DNA from: Occultella gossypii | Lineage (GTDB): Bacteria; Actinomycetota; Actinomycetes; Actinomycetales; Beutenbergiaceae | Assembly: GCF_019947135.1 (NCBI RefSeq) | Contig: NZ_JAGSHT010000007.1 | Location: forward strand, 124,001-188,000 | Direction of reading: 5' to 3' | Length of the DNA stretch: 64,000 nt | Shown here: in pieces, positions 9,653 to 19,400 of the stretch | Layout of the letters: every line of letters begins with the position of its first letter | Position numbering within the stretch: position 1 is the first letter of the stretch | The notes under the pieces: generated by a model | Database searches by the model: none | The model's input: the letters and a program-made list of their open reading frames with translations, nothing else | Told to the model about the DNA's origin: nothing | Program-made: the position numbers and the translations under genes

Positions 9653-10156
9653 ATGTCCTCCTCTCCCACCGCGGCGCTCAGGCTCACGACGGCGGAACTC
9701 GCGTGGCTGCTCTCGCTGCGGCCGGGTCGGTCGGCCGCCCTGGTGGCGGCGGCGCTCGGCGTCCCGGCGTCCGCTCCGGCCGGACAGCGCTCGCAGGTCT
9801 CGCCCCGTGCGCTGGGCGAGGACGAGTTGCCGCGGGCCGACGCGGCCATCGCCGGGGACGTGCTCACGGCCGCCTCGGCGCTGGTGTCGGTCGGGACGGC
9901 GGACGCCCTGGCCGCGCTGGCAGCGGTCGGCCGGGACCGGGTGCTGCTCGTCGCCCCGGACGGCCGCGGCGGCTTCGAGATCGCGGCGGTCGACGGCGGC
10001 ACACCGGTGGGCGAGGCCGTCGCCGAGGTCGCGGGTGGTCTCGGGGCCGACGCCGTGGTCATGGTCGCCGATGCCGGCGGCACGATCCGTGCGGTCGAGG
10101 CCGGGCCGGGCCTGGCGGGTGCCGTGCAAGCCCTGGTGCAGGAGCGGGCCACGTGA
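9653..10156 (+). CDS. Protein of unknown function preceding a WXG100-like protein (EspG-like candidate)
   Basis: A 167-residue protein starting at the ATG at 9653. The longer upstream frame is low-complexity and lies in the divergent promoter region. It has no signal peptide. An N-terminal LTTAELAWLLSLRPG helix and an alternating strand/helix body loosely recall EspG-type secretion chaperones, but I cannot assert that. Its stop overlaps the GTG of the WXG100-like gene by 4 nt (GTGA), so the two are co-translated. That coupling is the best clue to its job: a partner or chaperone of the downstream protein. Confidence 0.6.
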   Translation: MSSSPTAALRLTTAELAWLLSLRPGRSAALVAAALGVPASAPAGQRSQVSPRALGEDELPRADAAIAGDVLTAASALVSVGTADALAALAAVGRDRVLLVAPDGRGGFEIAAVDGGTPVGEAVAEVAGGLGADAVVMVADAGGTIRAVEAGPGLAGAVQALVQERAT

Positions 10157-11349
10157 GCGTCACCCACGGGGCCGACGTCACCGCGCTGCGGGACTGGTCG
10201 TCGGCGGCCGCGGCGGGGGCACGGACCCTGGGCGACGTCGCGGGCCGGGTCGAGATCGCCGTCGCCGCCCTGGCCTGGTCGGGCCCGGATCGCCAGCGCT
10301 TCGCCGACGACTGGACCGGACGCTGTGCGCCCGGCCTACGGGGCGTCAGCGACGCCCTGCTGAACGCGTCCGCGCAGGTCGTAACGGACGCCGTCGAGCA
10401 GGAGAACGCCAGCACCTGGACCGGCAGCACCGGACCGGCACCTCCCACGACCGTCGGCCCTTCGACCGGCCTCGACGCGGCTGCCGACGCCGCCCGGGAG
10501 GCGCGCGAGGCCGGTTGGGCGCGCGGCGCCGGGCAGGTCCTGCTCGGCCTGATCGGGAGCGCTCTCGGCGGACCGGTCGGAGCCGTCCTCAGTGTGGTCG
10601 CGGGGCCGCGGCTCGTCGAGCACCTGGTCGGCGTCGCGGACGACCGGGCTGGTCGGACCTCGGTCGCCGAGGTCACCGACGAGGTCGCGATCACCGACAC
10701 GCTGCCCACCGGACCGGCGGACCTGCTCCACGACATGGCCGACCTGTACGACCACGACGGCGCGGTACGCCTCGACGTGATCACCCGGCCGGACGGCAGC
10801 CAGGTCGCGCTGTTGTACGTGCCCGGTACCCAGGACTGGTCCCTGGACGTCGACGGCACGAACCCGATGGGCGCGTACGGCGCGGTCGGCGCCGCGTCCG
10901 GCAAGGACACCCCGATCCGGCGGGTCATGCTTGCGGCCCTCGACCGGGTGCCCGAGGGCGTGCCGATCCACCTGGCCACGCACAGCCAGAGCAGCTTCGC
11001 CGCGCTCGACCTCGCGGCCGACCCCTACGTCCGGGCCCGCTACGACATCGCCTCGATCGTCACGGCCGGCGCGGGCGGCGGGAACTTCGAACTCCCGGCC
11101 GGCACCACGCTCGTCTCGGTCCGCAACCCGCTCGACCCGGTCGCCCGGATCGGCGGCGCCCCGGACGCCGCGATCGACGTCACCGGCGTCTGGGGTTCGG
11201 TCAACACGCACTCCTCCAGCGAGTACGCCGAGCTCCTCGCCCGCTCCGACTCGCCCGAGCTCGACGGGTGGTGGCGCAGCGTCGGGATCGAGCCGGGCTC
11301 GACCATGCGGACCCGCGTCCTGCGTGGCACCGTCACACCGGGCGAGTGA
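10153..11349 (+). CDS. WXG100-like domain fused to an alpha/beta hydrolase-type domain
   Basis: A 398-residue protein starting at the GTG that overlaps the previous stop. Residues 1-95 are helical with a W-S-G turn at 42-44, the hallmark of WXG100/ESX substrates. A Gly/Ala-rich hydrophobic segment follows at about 120-145, possibly a membrane or amphipathic linker. Residues 185-398 resemble an alpha/beta hydrolase of the DUF1023 sort. A likely triad is Ser278 (in THSQSS), Asp328 (in NPLDPV) and His353 (in NTHSSSEY). The nucleophile elbow lacks the usual G-x-S-x-G, so activity is uncertain. No ESX ATPase or membrane component is in the window. Secretion and a lipase or toxin role are inferences. 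Confidence 0.65.
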   Translation: MSVTHGADVTALRDWSSAAAAGARTLGDVAGRVEIAVAALAWSGPDRQRFADDWTGRCAPGLRGVSDALLNASAQVVTDAVEQENASTWTGSTGPAPPTTVGPSTGLDAAADAAREAREAGWARGAGQVLLGLIGSALGGPVGAVLSVVAGPRLVEHLVGVADDRAGRTSVAEVTDEVAITDTLPTGPADLLHDMADLYDHDGAVRLDVITRPDGSQVALLYVPGTQDWSLDVDGTNPMGAYGAVGAASGKDTPIRRVMLAALDRVPEGVPIHLATHSQSSFAALDLAADPYVRARYDIASIVTAGAGGGNFELPAGTTLVSVRNPLDPVARIGGAPDAAIDVTGVWGSVNTHSSSEYAELLARSDSPELDGWWRSVGIEPGSTMRTRVLRGTVTPGE

Positions 11350-11365
11350 CCAGGCGAGCCGCCGA

Positions 11366-12253
11366 TCAGGCCGGGTCGAGCACGAGCACCGGACGTGCGA
11401 CGTCGCCCCGGTCGGTGACCAGCGCCACCACGTGTCCGTCGGGTGCGAACGCGGCCACCACGCCGTCACGGCCCGACGGCGGCACGCGGCGCCCGTACCG
11501 CAGCTCGGTGGTCTCGGCGTCGGTGAGGTCCCGGTCGGGCAGGGTACGACGGGCGACCTCGCTCATCCCCAGGGCCCGCACGCCGTCGTCGGCCAGTTCG
11601 GTCAGGGTCTGCGCCTCCGCCACGTCGAAATCGCCGACCTGGGTCCGGCGCAGCGCCGTGAGGTGGCCGGCGCTGTCGAGCGCGGCCCCGAGGTCACGCG
11701 CGAGCGCTCGCACATACGTGCCGCTGGAGCAACGCACCTCGACGTCGAGATCCTGCACGGGCGTGCCGTCGGCAGCGACGCCGGGCCGCCGCGCGAGCAC
11801 CTCGAAGGCATGGACGGTGACCGGCCGGGCCGGCAGGTTCACGTCCTCACCGGCACGCACCCGGGCGTAGGACCGCTTGCCGTCGACCTTGATCGCGCTG
11901 ACGGCGCTCGGCACCTGCTCGATCGCACCGGTGAGGCCGGCGACGGCGGAGCGCACCGCCTCGTCGTCGGTCTCGGGCAGGCCCGGGGTCGCCGTGACCT
12001 CGCCCTCGGCGTCGTCGCTGACGGTCCCCTGCCCCAGCCGGATGGTGGCCAGGTAGGTCTTGTCCGCCCCGACCAGGTAGGTCAGCAGCCGGGTGGCGCG
12101 GTTCACGCCCAGCACCAGCAGGCCCGTGGCCATCGGGTCGAGCGTGCCGGCGTGCCCGACCTTCTTCGTGCCGGCGAACCGGCGCACCCGCGCGACGACA
12201 TCGTGGGACGTGAGGCCGTCCGGCTTGTCGACGAGGACGATCCCGTCGATCAT
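11366..12253 (-). CDS. truB: tRNA pseudouridine(55) synthase
   Basis: TruB makes the universal pseudouridine at position 55 of the tRNA T loop. The 295-residue product from the ATG at 12253 begins MIDGIVLVDKPDGLTSHDVV. It has the catalytic motif GHAGTLDPMATG with Asp39, and the usual actinobacterial C-terminal extension. The start overlaps the TetR gene's stop by 4 nt (ATGA), so the two are translated together. That coupling is unusual, since truB normally follows rbfA directly in the infB operon. Confidence 0.95.
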   Translation of the reverse strand: MIDGIVLVDKPDGLTSHDVVARVRRFAGTKKVGHAGTLDPMATGLLVLGVNRATRLLTYLVGADKTYLATIRLGQGTVSDDAEGEVTATPGLPETDDEAVRSAVAGLTGAIEQVPSAVSAIKVDGKRSYARVRAGEDVNLPARPVTVHAFEVLARRPGVAADGTPVQDLDVEVRCSSGTYVRALARDLGAALDSAGHLTALRRTQVGDFDVAEAQTLTELADDGVRALGMSEVARRTLPDRDLTDAETTELRYGRRVPPSGRDGVVAAFAPDGHVVALVTDRGDVARPVLVLDPA

Positions 12254-12846
12254 CGGGTGCCCTGCGCGATCCGGCCGATCGAGCACTCGACCAGCGCGGC
12301 CAGGTTCTGGTCCTCGCCCACGTGCCGGGGCGCCTCGAGCGCGGAGAGCACGTTGAGCAGCATCCCGGTCGCCACGAACGTCCGCGCCGCCTCCACGTCG
12401 CCGCCGGTGCGGCTGCGGTACAGCTCGAACACACGGCCCAGCACCTCTCGGGCGCGCGTGCCGACGGCGGCGGGTTCGGCGCCAACCACGAAGCCGTGCA
12501 TGAGGACCCGGAGCCGGTTCGGGTCCCCGATGAGGTCGGCGTAGGCGTCCGCCATCCGCTCCTTCGCGTCCGGACCGGGCGCGACCCGCTCGAACCGTTC
12601 CAGGATCTGGCTCGCGACGTGGTCGAACACCTCGTAGAAGAGGTCCGCCTTCGTGCCGAACAACCGCACGACGTAGGGCTGCGACACCCCGGCCACCCGA
12701 GCGACCTGGTCGGTGGTCGTGCCGGCGTAGCCGCCCTCCGCGAACGCAACGACGGCTGCGGCGAGGATCTGCTCGCGCCGCTCGACCCGGTTCATGCGGC
12801 GGGCGCCCTCGGTCGCCGGAGCCTCGTCGGAATTCATGGTTGACAT
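12250..12846 (-). CDS. TetR family transcriptional repressor
   Basis: A 198-residue TetR-type regulator. The helix-turn-helix is at about residues 25-70 (REQILAAAVVAFAEGGYAGT, then VAGVSQPYVVRLFGTK), and the rest is the helical ligand-binding and dimer domain. It is divergent from an MFS efflux gene with only 72 nt between starts, and the gap contains two similar operator-like inverted repeats. This is the standard layout for a drug-responsive repressor and its pump. Its 3' end overlaps truB by 4 nt, so truB may also sit under this promoter. Confidence 0.9.
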   Translation of the reverse strand: MSTMNSDEAPATEGARRMNRVERREQILAAAVVAFAEGGYAGTTTDQVARVAGVSQPYVVRLFGTKADLFYEVFDHVASQILERFERVAPGPDAKERMADAYADLIGDPNRLRVLMHGFVVGAEPAAVGTRAREVLGRVFELYRSRTGGDVEAARTFVATGMLLNVLSALEAPRHVGEDQNLAALVECSIGRIAQGTR

Positions 12847-12862
12847 GTTATCAGCGGATAAC
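12847..12862. promoter_or_regulatory. TetR operator-like inverted repeat, site 1
   Basis: Perfect 6-bp arms gttatc / gataac around agcg, directly against the tetR start codon. It shares the pattern TNATCAGNNGAT with site 2. Confidence 0.65.
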
Positions 12863-12882
12863 TACCGTCGGTTCGCATCTTG

Positions 12883-12896
12883 TAATCAGTTGATGC
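12883..12896. promoter_or_regulatory. TetR operator-like inverted repeat, site 2
   Basis: The stretch taatcagttgatgc matches site 1 at most positions (TNATCAGNNGAT). Its centre is about 35 bp away and it lies 23-36 nt upstream of the MFS start. Two sites in one 72-nt divergent gap suggest joint repression of regulator and pump. Confidence 0.5.
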
Positions 12897-12918
12897 CAAC
12901 CTTCGATCGGAGACTCCT

Positions 12919-14337
12919 GTGACGACCACCCTTGTTCGCGACGACCCGGCCGGGGCACCGCCGACCACGCGGGTCGTTCCCGTCTGGCTCGCGCTGCTCG
13001 CGGCATCGCTGCCGATGTTCATGGCGACGCTCGACAACCTCGTCATGACCGGTGCGCTGCCAGTCATCGCCGCCGAGCTGCACCCGTCCGTGGAGCAGTT
13101 GCAGTGGTTCGTGAACGCGTACACGCTCGCGTTCGCCACGTTCATGATCCCGGCGGCCACACTCGGCGACCGGCTCGGCCGACGCCGCGTCTTCCTGGCC
13201 GGGATCGTCGTGTTCACGCTGGGGTCCGTGGCGGCTGCGCTCTCCGGATCGTCGGAGGCCCTGATCGCGGCACGCGCACTCCAGGGCGTCGGCGCCGCCG
13301 CGATCCTGCCGCTGTCCCTGACCCTCCTGGCCGACGCCGTGCCGGACCACCGGCGGCCCCTCGCGATCGGGGTCTGGGGCGGCGTGTCCGGTCTCGGCAT
13401 CGCGATCGGCCCGCTCGTCGGCGGCGCCGTGGTCGAGGGCGTGAACTGGGCGGCCATCTTCTGGCTGAACGTGCCGGTCGCCGCCGTCGCCATCCCGCTC
13501 GCGATCCGCGGCCTGAGGGCGACCAGGGGTCGGCGTCAGCGTCTCGACCTGCCCGGCCTGGTCCTGGCCGGCACGGGGATCCTCGTCGGGGTCTGGGCGA
13601 TCGTCGACGCGAACGAGGCGGGGTGGTCGTCGGTGCGCATCATCGCGATGCTGGCCGCCGCCGTCGTGCTCCTGGTCCTGTTCGTGCTGCGCCAGGCGCG
13701 CACGGACCACGCGCTCGTGCCCCTTCGGCTCTACCGCCTCCGGAGCTTCAGCGCGGCGAACGCCGCCGCGTTCACGTTCTCGCTCGGCATGTTCGGCGCC
13801 GTCTTCCTGCTCACGCAGTTCCTGCAGATCTCCCAGGGCTTCTCGCCCCTGGAGGCCGGTGTCCGCACCCTGCCGTGGACGGCGGCGCCCATGCTCGTCG
13901 CGCCCCTCGCCGGTGTTCTGGCCGGCCGCATCGGGGTGCGCCCACTCGTGGTGACCGGCCTCGCCCTGCAGACGGTGGCCCTCGGGTGGATGGCGTGGAG
14001 CATCCACACGGACCCGTCCGTCTACGCGGCGCTGGTGCCCGCGTTCGTACTCGCCGGCCTCGGCATGGGCCTGACGTTCGCGCCGCTGTCCACCGCGGTG
14101 CTCGCCGATGTGGCGGAGTCCGAACGGGCGACCGCCTCGAGCGTCAACTCGACCATGCGCGAGATCGGTGTGACGCTGGGCGTGGCCGTGCTGACCGCCG
14201 TATTCCTCGGGGCGGGTGGCGGTTTCGAACCCGGGACCTACGCGAGGGGGCTCGTGCCGGCGCTCGCCGTCGGAGCGGCCACACTCGCCGTCGCCACCGG
14301 GGTGTCCATGTTCCTACCCCGCCACCGGCGCGGCTGA
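12919..14337 (+). CDS. MFS transporter, DHA2 (14-helix) drug:proton antiporter type
   Basis: A 472-residue integral membrane efflux pump of the EmrB/QacA-like DHA2 subfamily. It starts at a GTG with a GGAG sequence just upstream. The first helix carries MFMATLDNLVMTGALPVI, a DHA2-type motif with the buried aspartate. The loop motif LGDRLGRRRVFLAG follows helix 2, and the antiporter motif is in helix 5 (GVSGLGIAIGPLVGGAVVEG). Fourteen hydrophobic segments fit the length. It is divergent from its likely TetR repressor. The substrate cannot be read from the sequence. Confidence 0.92.
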   Translation: MTTTLVRDDPAGAPPTTRVVPVWLALLAASLPMFMATLDNLVMTGALPVIAAELHPSVEQLQWFVNAYTLAFATFMIPAATLGDRLGRRRVFLAGIVVFTLGSVAAALSGSSEALIAARALQGVGAAAILPLSLTLLADAVPDHRRPLAIGVWGGVSGLGIAIGPLVGGAVVEGVNWAAIFWLNVPVAAVAIPLAIRGLRATRGRRQRLDLPGLVLAGTGILVGVWAIVDANEAGWSSVRIIAMLAAAVVLLVLFVLRQARTDHALVPLRLYRLRSFSAANAAAFTFSLGMFGAVFLLTQFLQISQGFSPLEAGVRTLPWTAAPMLVAPLAGVLAGRIGVRPLVVTGLALQTVALGWMAWSIHTDPSVYAALVPAFVLAGLGMGLTFAPLSTAVLADVAESERATASSVNSTMREIGVTLGVAVLTAVFLGAGGGFEPGTYARGLVPALAVGAATLAVATGVSMFLPRHRRG

Positions 14338-14368
14338 GACCGGTCGACCGAGACGGCGGCGAGGCGGG

Positions 14369-14812
14369 TCAGGCTTCGCTGCTGCCGTCGTCCGTCGCCG
14401 GCTTCTTGTACGGGTCGGCCTCGCCCGCGTACGCCGCGCCTTCGCGCAGACGTGCGAGTTCGGCGTCGTGCTCGGCCGCCCTGCGGAGCGCTTCCTCGAG
14501 GTGGGCGGCCGTCTCCGGCACCGCGTCGAGGACGAACTCCAGGGTGGGGGTCAGCCGGATCCCGGTCTGCTTGCCCACCTCCGACCGGATCAGCCCGCGG
14601 GCGGACTCCAGGGCCGCGGCCGAGTCGGACCGCGCCTCGTCGTCGCCGAGGACGGTGTAGAACACCGTCGCGTGCTGGAGGTCACCGGTGACCCGGACGT
14701 CGGTCACGGTCACGAAACCGAGCCGCGGATCCTTGATCCGGGTGTCCAGCATGGTCGCGACGATCTGCTGGATCCGCTCGCTGAGCTTGCGCGCACGTCC
14801 GCTGTCTGCCAT
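14369..14812 (-). CDS. rbfA: 30S ribosome-binding factor A
   Basis: RbfA is a KH-fold factor that helps 16S rRNA maturation in late 30S assembly. The 147-residue product has the family opening ([20 protein letters not shown]) and the [21 protein letters not shown] core, with a charged C-terminal tail. It lies 51 nt downstream of infB on the same strand, the usual order. It is convergent with the MFS gene, 31 nt away. Confidence 0.95.
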   Translation of the reverse strand: MADSGRARKLSERIQQIVATMLDTRIKDPRLGFVTVTDVRVTGDLQHATVFYTVLGDDEARSDSAAALESARGLIRSEVGKQTGIRLTPTLEFVLDAVPETAAHLEEALRRAAEHDAELARLREGAAYAGEADPYKKPATDDGSSEA

Positions 14813-14863
14813 GACCGTGCTCCTCCTCCTGTGGTCGGTACCCGAGCGGCACCGGTGTTCTGA

Positions 14864-17854
14864 TCACGATGGCTGCGTGGGCCGGGCGGGAGAGATCCCG
14901 CCCGGCCCACGCGGAGCCACCGCCCTGCCGATCCGCGACGCGCAGGCGCGCGGCTTCTCGCGCATCTCGAAGGTCTCGATGGTGTCGCCCTCCTGGATGT
15001 CCCGGTACCCGAGGCCGATACCGCACTCGAAGCCCTCGCGGACCTCGGTGACGTCATCCTTCTCGCGACGCAGGGACTCGACCGTGAGGTTGTCGGCGAT
15101 GACGACGCCGTCGCGCAACAGCCGGGCCTTCGTGTTCCGCCGGATCGTGCCCGAGCGGATGATCGAACCGGCGATGCTGCCGACCTTCGAGGAACGGAAC
15201 ACCTGGCGCACCTCGGCGGTGCCGAGCTGAGCCTCCTCGAACTCGGGCTTGAGCATGCCCTTGAGCGCAGCCTCGACGTCCTCGATCGCGGAGTAGATGA
15301 CCGAGTAGTACTTGATCTCGACACCTTCACGGTCGGCCAGCTCGGTGACCCGCTCCGCGGGCCGCACGTTGAAGCCGATGATGACGGCGTTGTCCACCGT
15401 CGCCAGGTTGACGTCGTTCTGCGTGATCGCACCGACACCGCGGTGGATGATCCGCAGCTCGACCTCGTCGCCCACGTCGATCTTGAGCAGCGCGTCCTCG
15501 AGTGCCTCCACGGCACCGGAGACGTCGCCCTTGAGGACCAGGTTGAGGGTCTCGACCTTGCCCTGCTCGAGCGCCTGGGTGAAGTCCTCGAGCGAGATCC
15601 GCTTGCGGCGCTTGGCCAGCGTGGCGGCCCGTTCCGCAGCCTCACGCTTGTCGGCGATCTGGCGTGCCGTGCGGTCGTCCGGGGCCACCAGGAAGGTGTC
15701 ACCGGCGCGCGGCACGGAGGTCAGACCGAGGACCTGCACCGGACGAGCCGGGCTTGCCTCGGGCACGGTCTCGCCGTGCTCGTCGAACATCGCCCGGACC
15801 CGGCCGTGGGCCGTGCCCGCCACGATGGCGTCCCCGACGCGCAGCGTCCCGGACTGGACCAGCACGGTCGCGACGGCGCCGCGACCCTTGTCCAGGTTGG
15901 CCTCGATGGCCACACCACGGGCGTCCTTGTTGGGGTTCGCCCGCAGTTCCAGTGCGGCATCCGCAGTCAGCAGGACGGCCTCGAGGAGGTCGTCGATGCC
16001 GGTGCGGTTGCGCGCCGAGACGTTCACGAACATGGTCTCGCCGCCGTACTCCTCAGCCACCAGGTTGTACTCGGTGAGCTGCTGGCGGATCTTGTCCGGG
16101 TTCGCGTCCGGCTTGTCCACCTTGTTCACGGCGACCACGATCGGCACACCAGCGGCCTGCACGTGGTTCAGCGCCTCCACGGTCTGCGGCATCACGCCGT
16201 CGTCCGCGGCGACCACCAGGATCGCGATGTCGGTCACCTGCGCACCACGGGCACGCATGGCGGTGAACGCCTCGTGACCGGGGGTGTCGATGAACGTGAT
16301 CGCACGGTCGGCGCCCTCGTGCTGGGTCTGCACCTGGTAGGCACCGATGTGCTGGGTGATGCCACCGGCCTCGCCGGCCACCACGTCGGTGCTGCGGATC
16401 GCGTCGAGCAGCCGGGTCTTACCGTGGTCGACGTGACCCATGACGGTCACGACCGGCGGCCGCGGCTGCAGGTCCGAGTCGTCCTCGGCGGCCTCTTCGG
16501 CCTCGAGGTCGATGTCGAAGGTGCCGAGCAGTTCGCGGTCCTCCTCCTCGGGCGAGACGATCTCGATGACATACCCGAGCTCGGCGCCGAGGGACTGGAA
16601 CGTGTCCTCGTCCAGCGACTGGGTCGCGGTCGCCATCTCACCGAGGTGGAACAGGACCGTGACCAGGCTCGCGGGGTTCGCATCGATCCGGTCCGCGAAG
16701 TCCGCCAGGGACGCACCGGCCCGGATCCGGATGACGGTGGAACCGTCGCCTCGGGGGACCTGGACGCCGCCGATGGACGGCGCGGACTGTTGCTCGAACT
16801 CTTGACGCTTCGCCCGCTTGGACTTGCGACCACGGACGGGACGGCCACCGGCGCGACCGAACGCACCCTGCGTGCCGCCACGGCCGCCACGGCCACCGCC
16901 ACCGGGACGGCCGCCGAAGCCACCGCCACCAGCACCAGCACCGGGGCCACCACCGCCGCCGGGACGGCCGCCGAAGCCACCGCCACCACCAGCGCCGCCG
17001 GGACCACCACGGCCGGCGCCGGGGCCACCACGGCCACCGCCGGGACCGCCGCTACGGGCGGGTGCACCGGGCCGGGACACGGCGCTGCGGCCGGGCATCA
17101 TGCCCGGCGTCGGCCGGTTCGCTCCACCGGGGCGCGGGCCACCGGTGCCACCGGGACGCGGTCCCGCAGCGCCGGTGCCGCCCGGACGGGGCATGCCCTG
17201 CGACGGTGCGAACGGGTTGTTCCCGGGTCGGGGCGGCCGAGGACCGCCGGGGCGGTCGCCACGCTCGGGGCGGTCGCCACGATCGGGGCGCTCGCCACGC
17301 TCGGGTCGGGCGCCGGGGCGGGGCATGCCCTGCGACGGCGCGAACGGGTTGTTGCCGGGACGTGCCGTCGACGGGCGCGGCGCCGGGCGGGCGCCCGGCG
17401 TCGGCCGGTCGGCAGCGCCGGCCGTGGCCTCGTCGGGACGCTCCTGCGGGGTCCGCGGGCCGGGGGCCGGGGCCTCCGCCGCCGGTGCCGCCGGAGCCTG
17501 TGCGGCAGCCGGTGCCGGCGTCGTGGGCGCCTCGGCGGCCGGTGCGGCCTCGCTCGGCGCCGGTGCGGGCTGCTCGGCGGGCCTGGCGACCGGAGCCGCC
17601 GGAGCGGCCTCGGGGGCAGGCTTCGCCGTCGCCGGGCGCGGGGCCGGGGCGGGCTTGCTTGCGGCCTTCTTCGCCGGGGCGGCCGGTGCGGCCTCCGCGG
17701 CCGGGAAGGCCTCGCGGAGCCGCCGCTGGACGGGCGGCTCGATGGTAGAGGAGGCGGACTTGACGAACTCTCCGAGTTCGTTCAGCTTCGCCATCACAGA
17801 CTTGCTGTCGACGCCGAGCTCTTTCGCTAGCTCGTGGACGCGGACCTTTGCCAC
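14864..17854 (-). CDS. infB: Translation initiation factor IF-2
   Basis: IF-2 is the GTPase that brings initiator fMet-tRNA to the 30S subunit and promotes subunit joining. The GTG at 17854 has an AGGAGA site just upstream. The 996 residues comprise an N-terminal IF2N domain, a long Pro/Ala then Arg/Gly-rich linker (about 50-340), a second IF2N region, and the GTPase domain ([38 protein letters not shown]), then domains II-IV. The protein is odd at its end: after the normal terminal EMREKPR it continues for about 27 residues through a long perfect hairpin before stopping. This looks like loss of the original stop. Confidence 0.96.
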   Translation of the reverse strand: MAKVRVHELAKELGVDSKSVMAKLNELGEFVKSASSTIEPPVQRRLREAFPAAEAAPAAPAKKAASKPAPAPRPATAKPAPEAAPAAPVARPAEQPAPAPSEAAPAAEAPTTPAPAAAQAPAAPAAEAPAPGPRTPQERPDEATAGAADRPTPGARPAPRPSTARPGNNPFAPSQGMPRPGARPERGERPDRGDRPERGDRPGGPRPPRPGNNPFAPSQGMPRPGGTGAAGPRPGGTGGPRPGGANRPTPGMMPGRSAVSRPGAPARSGGPGGGRGGPGAGRGGPGGAGGGGGFGGRPGGGGGPGAGAGGGGFGGRPGGGGRGGRGGTQGAFGRAGGRPVRGRKSKRAKRQEFEQQSAPSIGGVQVPRGDGSTVIRIRAGASLADFADRIDANPASLVTVLFHLGEMATATQSLDEDTFQSLGAELGYVIEIVSPEEEDRELLGTFDIDLEAEEAAEDDSDLQPRPPVVTVMGHVDHGKTRLLDAIRSTDVVAGEAGGITQHIGAYQVQTQHEGADRAITFIDTPGHEAFTAMRARGAQVTDIAILVVAADDGVMPQTVEALNHVQAAGVPIVVAVNKVDKPDANPDKIRQQLTEYNLVAEEYGGETMFVNVSARNRTGIDDLLEAVLLTADAALELRANPNKDARGVAIEANLDKGRGAVATVLVQSGTLRVGDAIVAGTAHGRVRAMFDEHGETVPEASPARPVQVLGLTSVPRAGDTFLVAPDDRTARQIADKREAAERAATLAKRRKRISLEDFTQALEQGKVETLNLVLKGDVSGAVEALEDALLKIDVGDEVELRIIHRGVGAITQNDVNLATVDNAVIIGFNVRPAERVTELADREGVEIKYYSVIYSAIEDVEAALKGMLKPEFEEAQLGTAEVRQVFRSSKVGSIAGSIIRSGTIRRNTKARLLRDGVVIADNLTVESLRREKDDVTEVREGFECGIGLGYRDIQEGDTIETFEMREKPRACASRIGRAVAPRGPGGISPARPTQPS
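14875..14912 (-). terminator. 17-bp perfect hairpin at the infB 3' end
   Basis: A perfect 17-bp inverted repeat with a 4-nt loop (gaga) lies inside the last codons of infB, 51-89 nt before the rbfA start region. It is the strongest hairpin in this part of the window, but it is translated as part of the extended IF-2 tail. Confidence 0.7.
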
Positions 17855-17911
17855 AACTCTCCTGTCTCGGTCCGCCCAAGACAGGGACGGACCGTCGTTA
17901 GTGCTGCTTAC

Positions 17912-18277
17912 TCATCGCTGGGTACTCATCGGGTGCCCATCGGCTTCTGACCCGCTCTCTTGTTCGATGATCGACGGTGTCGTGCGGACGTTCCGGACGA
18001 ACCACTCCTCCACCCGGGAGACCTCGGCCGGCGCTTCGAGTCGAAGCGCGCGTCCGATCGCTCGGCGGTTGACGGCGCGGTCCAGGCAGTCGGGGTGCGG
18101 ATGCACCCAGGCTCCCCGTCCCGGTGCGCTCGTGGTCACATCGACGACGACGGCGTGAGCCGCGATCGTTCGATCTGCCACCAGGCGTACCAGGCCGGAC
18201 CGTGGACCCCGCTCTCGACATCCCACGCAGGTGCGTACCGGTCCGGCGGTCTGGGACCGTCGGATGCTCTCAGTCAT
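17912..18277 (-). CDS. YlxR family RNA-binding protein
   Basis: A 121-residue member of the YlxR (DUF448) family, found between nusA and infB in most Gram-positive bacteria. It has the family signature VRTCVGCRERG, GRGAWVHP, then CLDRAVNRRAIGRALR. YlxR proteins are nucleoid- or RNA-associated; in Bacillus subtilis YlxR is described as a global regulator linked to glucose. The tail past residue 95 is longer than usual. The gene order nusA-ylxR-infB is conserved here, with gaps of 102 and 57 nt. Confidence 0.88.
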   Translation of the reverse strand: MTESIRRSQTAGPVRTCVGCRERGPRSGLVRLVADRTIAAHAVVVDVTTSAPGRGAWVHPHPDCLDRAVNRRAIGRALRLEAPAEVSRVEEWFVRNVRTTPSIIEQESGSEADGHPMSTQR

Positions 18278-18379
18278 CGCAATGACCTCTTAGCTCACGG
18301 GTGGCCGGAATCCGGCACACCTGAACGGCGTGCGTCTGCAGGTGGGAGGGTCGGGCGCGGAGGCCCACAGACGAGTGTA

Positions 18380-19387
18380 CTACTCCTGCTCGCCCGGCGA
18401 TCCCGGGTACGCGTCGCCCGGCACCGGGGTGTCGGGCCGGATGTCGATGCGCCACCCGGTCAGACGAGCGGCCAGCCGTGCGTTCTGGCCCTCCTTGCCG
18501 ATGGCCAGCGAGAGCTGGTAGTCGGGGACCACGACGCGGGCCGACCGGGACGCCTCGTCGACGATCTCGACGCTGCTGACGCGGGCCGGGGACAGCGCCG
18601 ACGCCACGAACGTGGCGGGGTCCTCGCTGTAGTCGACGATGTCGATCTTCTCGCCGTGCAGCTCGGCCATGACCGCCCGGACCCGCTGCCCCATCGGTCC
18701 GATGCAGGCACCCTTGGCGCCCAGTCCGGCCACGTTGGAGTGCACCGCCATCTTGCTGCGGTGCCCGGCCTCCCGGGCCAGCGCCGCGATCTCGACGCTG
18801 CCGTCGGCGACCTCGGGCACCTCGAGGGCGAACAGCCGCCGGACCAGGTTCGGGTGGGTGCGCGAGATCGTGATGGACGGACCCTTCGGCCCGCGTGTGA
18901 CCTCGAGCACATAGGCGCGTAGCCGCTCGCCGTGGGTGTAGGTCTCGGTCGGCACCTGCTCGTGGGCCGGCAGGACCGCCTCGATCCCGCCGATGTCCAC
19001 CAGGACCACCTTGGGGTTGGAGCCCTGCTGGATCACACCGGCGACGACGTCACCCTCCTTGCCGCGGAAGGTCCCCAGCACGGCGTCGTCCTCGGCGTCC
19101 CGCAGCCGCTGCAGGATCACCTGGCGCGCGGTCGAGGTGGCGATCCGGCCGAAGTCGGCCGGGGTGTCGTCGTACTCGGGGCCGTACTCGCCGTCCTCGA
19201 GCCGCTCCCGCGCGTAGACGGTGACGTGACCGCTGGTGCGGTCCAGCTCCACGCGGGCGTCCTCGGCGGCGCCCTCCGTGCGGTGGTAGGCGGACAACAG
19301 CGCCTGCTCGATCGCGGAGACGAGGACGTCCAGCGGGATGTCCCGTTCCCGCTCGATCATGCGCAGGGTGTTCATGTCGATGTCCAT
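18380..19387 (-). CDS. nusA: Transcription termination/antitermination protein NusA
   Basis: NusA binds RNA polymerase and nascent RNA, modulating pausing, termination and rRNA antitermination. The 335-residue product has the N-terminal polymerase-binding domain ([20 protein letters not shown]), an S1 domain, and two KH domains ([20 protein letters not shown], then [20 protein letters not shown]). It lacks the acidic C-terminal repeats of the E. coli protein, as is normal for actinobacteria. Starts at 19387 or 19375 are both possible. It is 13 nt downstream of rimP. Confidence 0.96.
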   Translation of the reverse strand: MDIDMNTLRMIERERDIPLDVLVSAIEQALLSAYHRTEGAAEDARVELDRTSGHVTVYARERLEDGEYGPEYDDTPADFGRIATSTARQVILQRLRDAEDDAVLGTFRGKEGDVVAGVIQQGSNPKVVLVDIGGIEAVLPAHEQVPTETYTHGERLRAYVLEVTRGPKGPSITISRTHPNLVRRLFALEVPEVADGSVEIAALAREAGHRSKMAVHSNVAGLGAKGACIGPMGQRVRAVMAELHGEKIDIVDYSEDPATFVASALSPARVSSVEIVDEASRSARVVVPDYQLSLAIGKEGQNARLAARLTGWRIDIRPDTPVPGDAYPGSPGEQE

Positions 19388-19400
19388 GACAGCGTTCCTC

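Noticed and set aside
15443-17830. Long plus-strand frame opposite infB, with Ala/Thr-rich repeats
   Set aside because: Antisense shadow of the IF-2 linker and GTPase domain.
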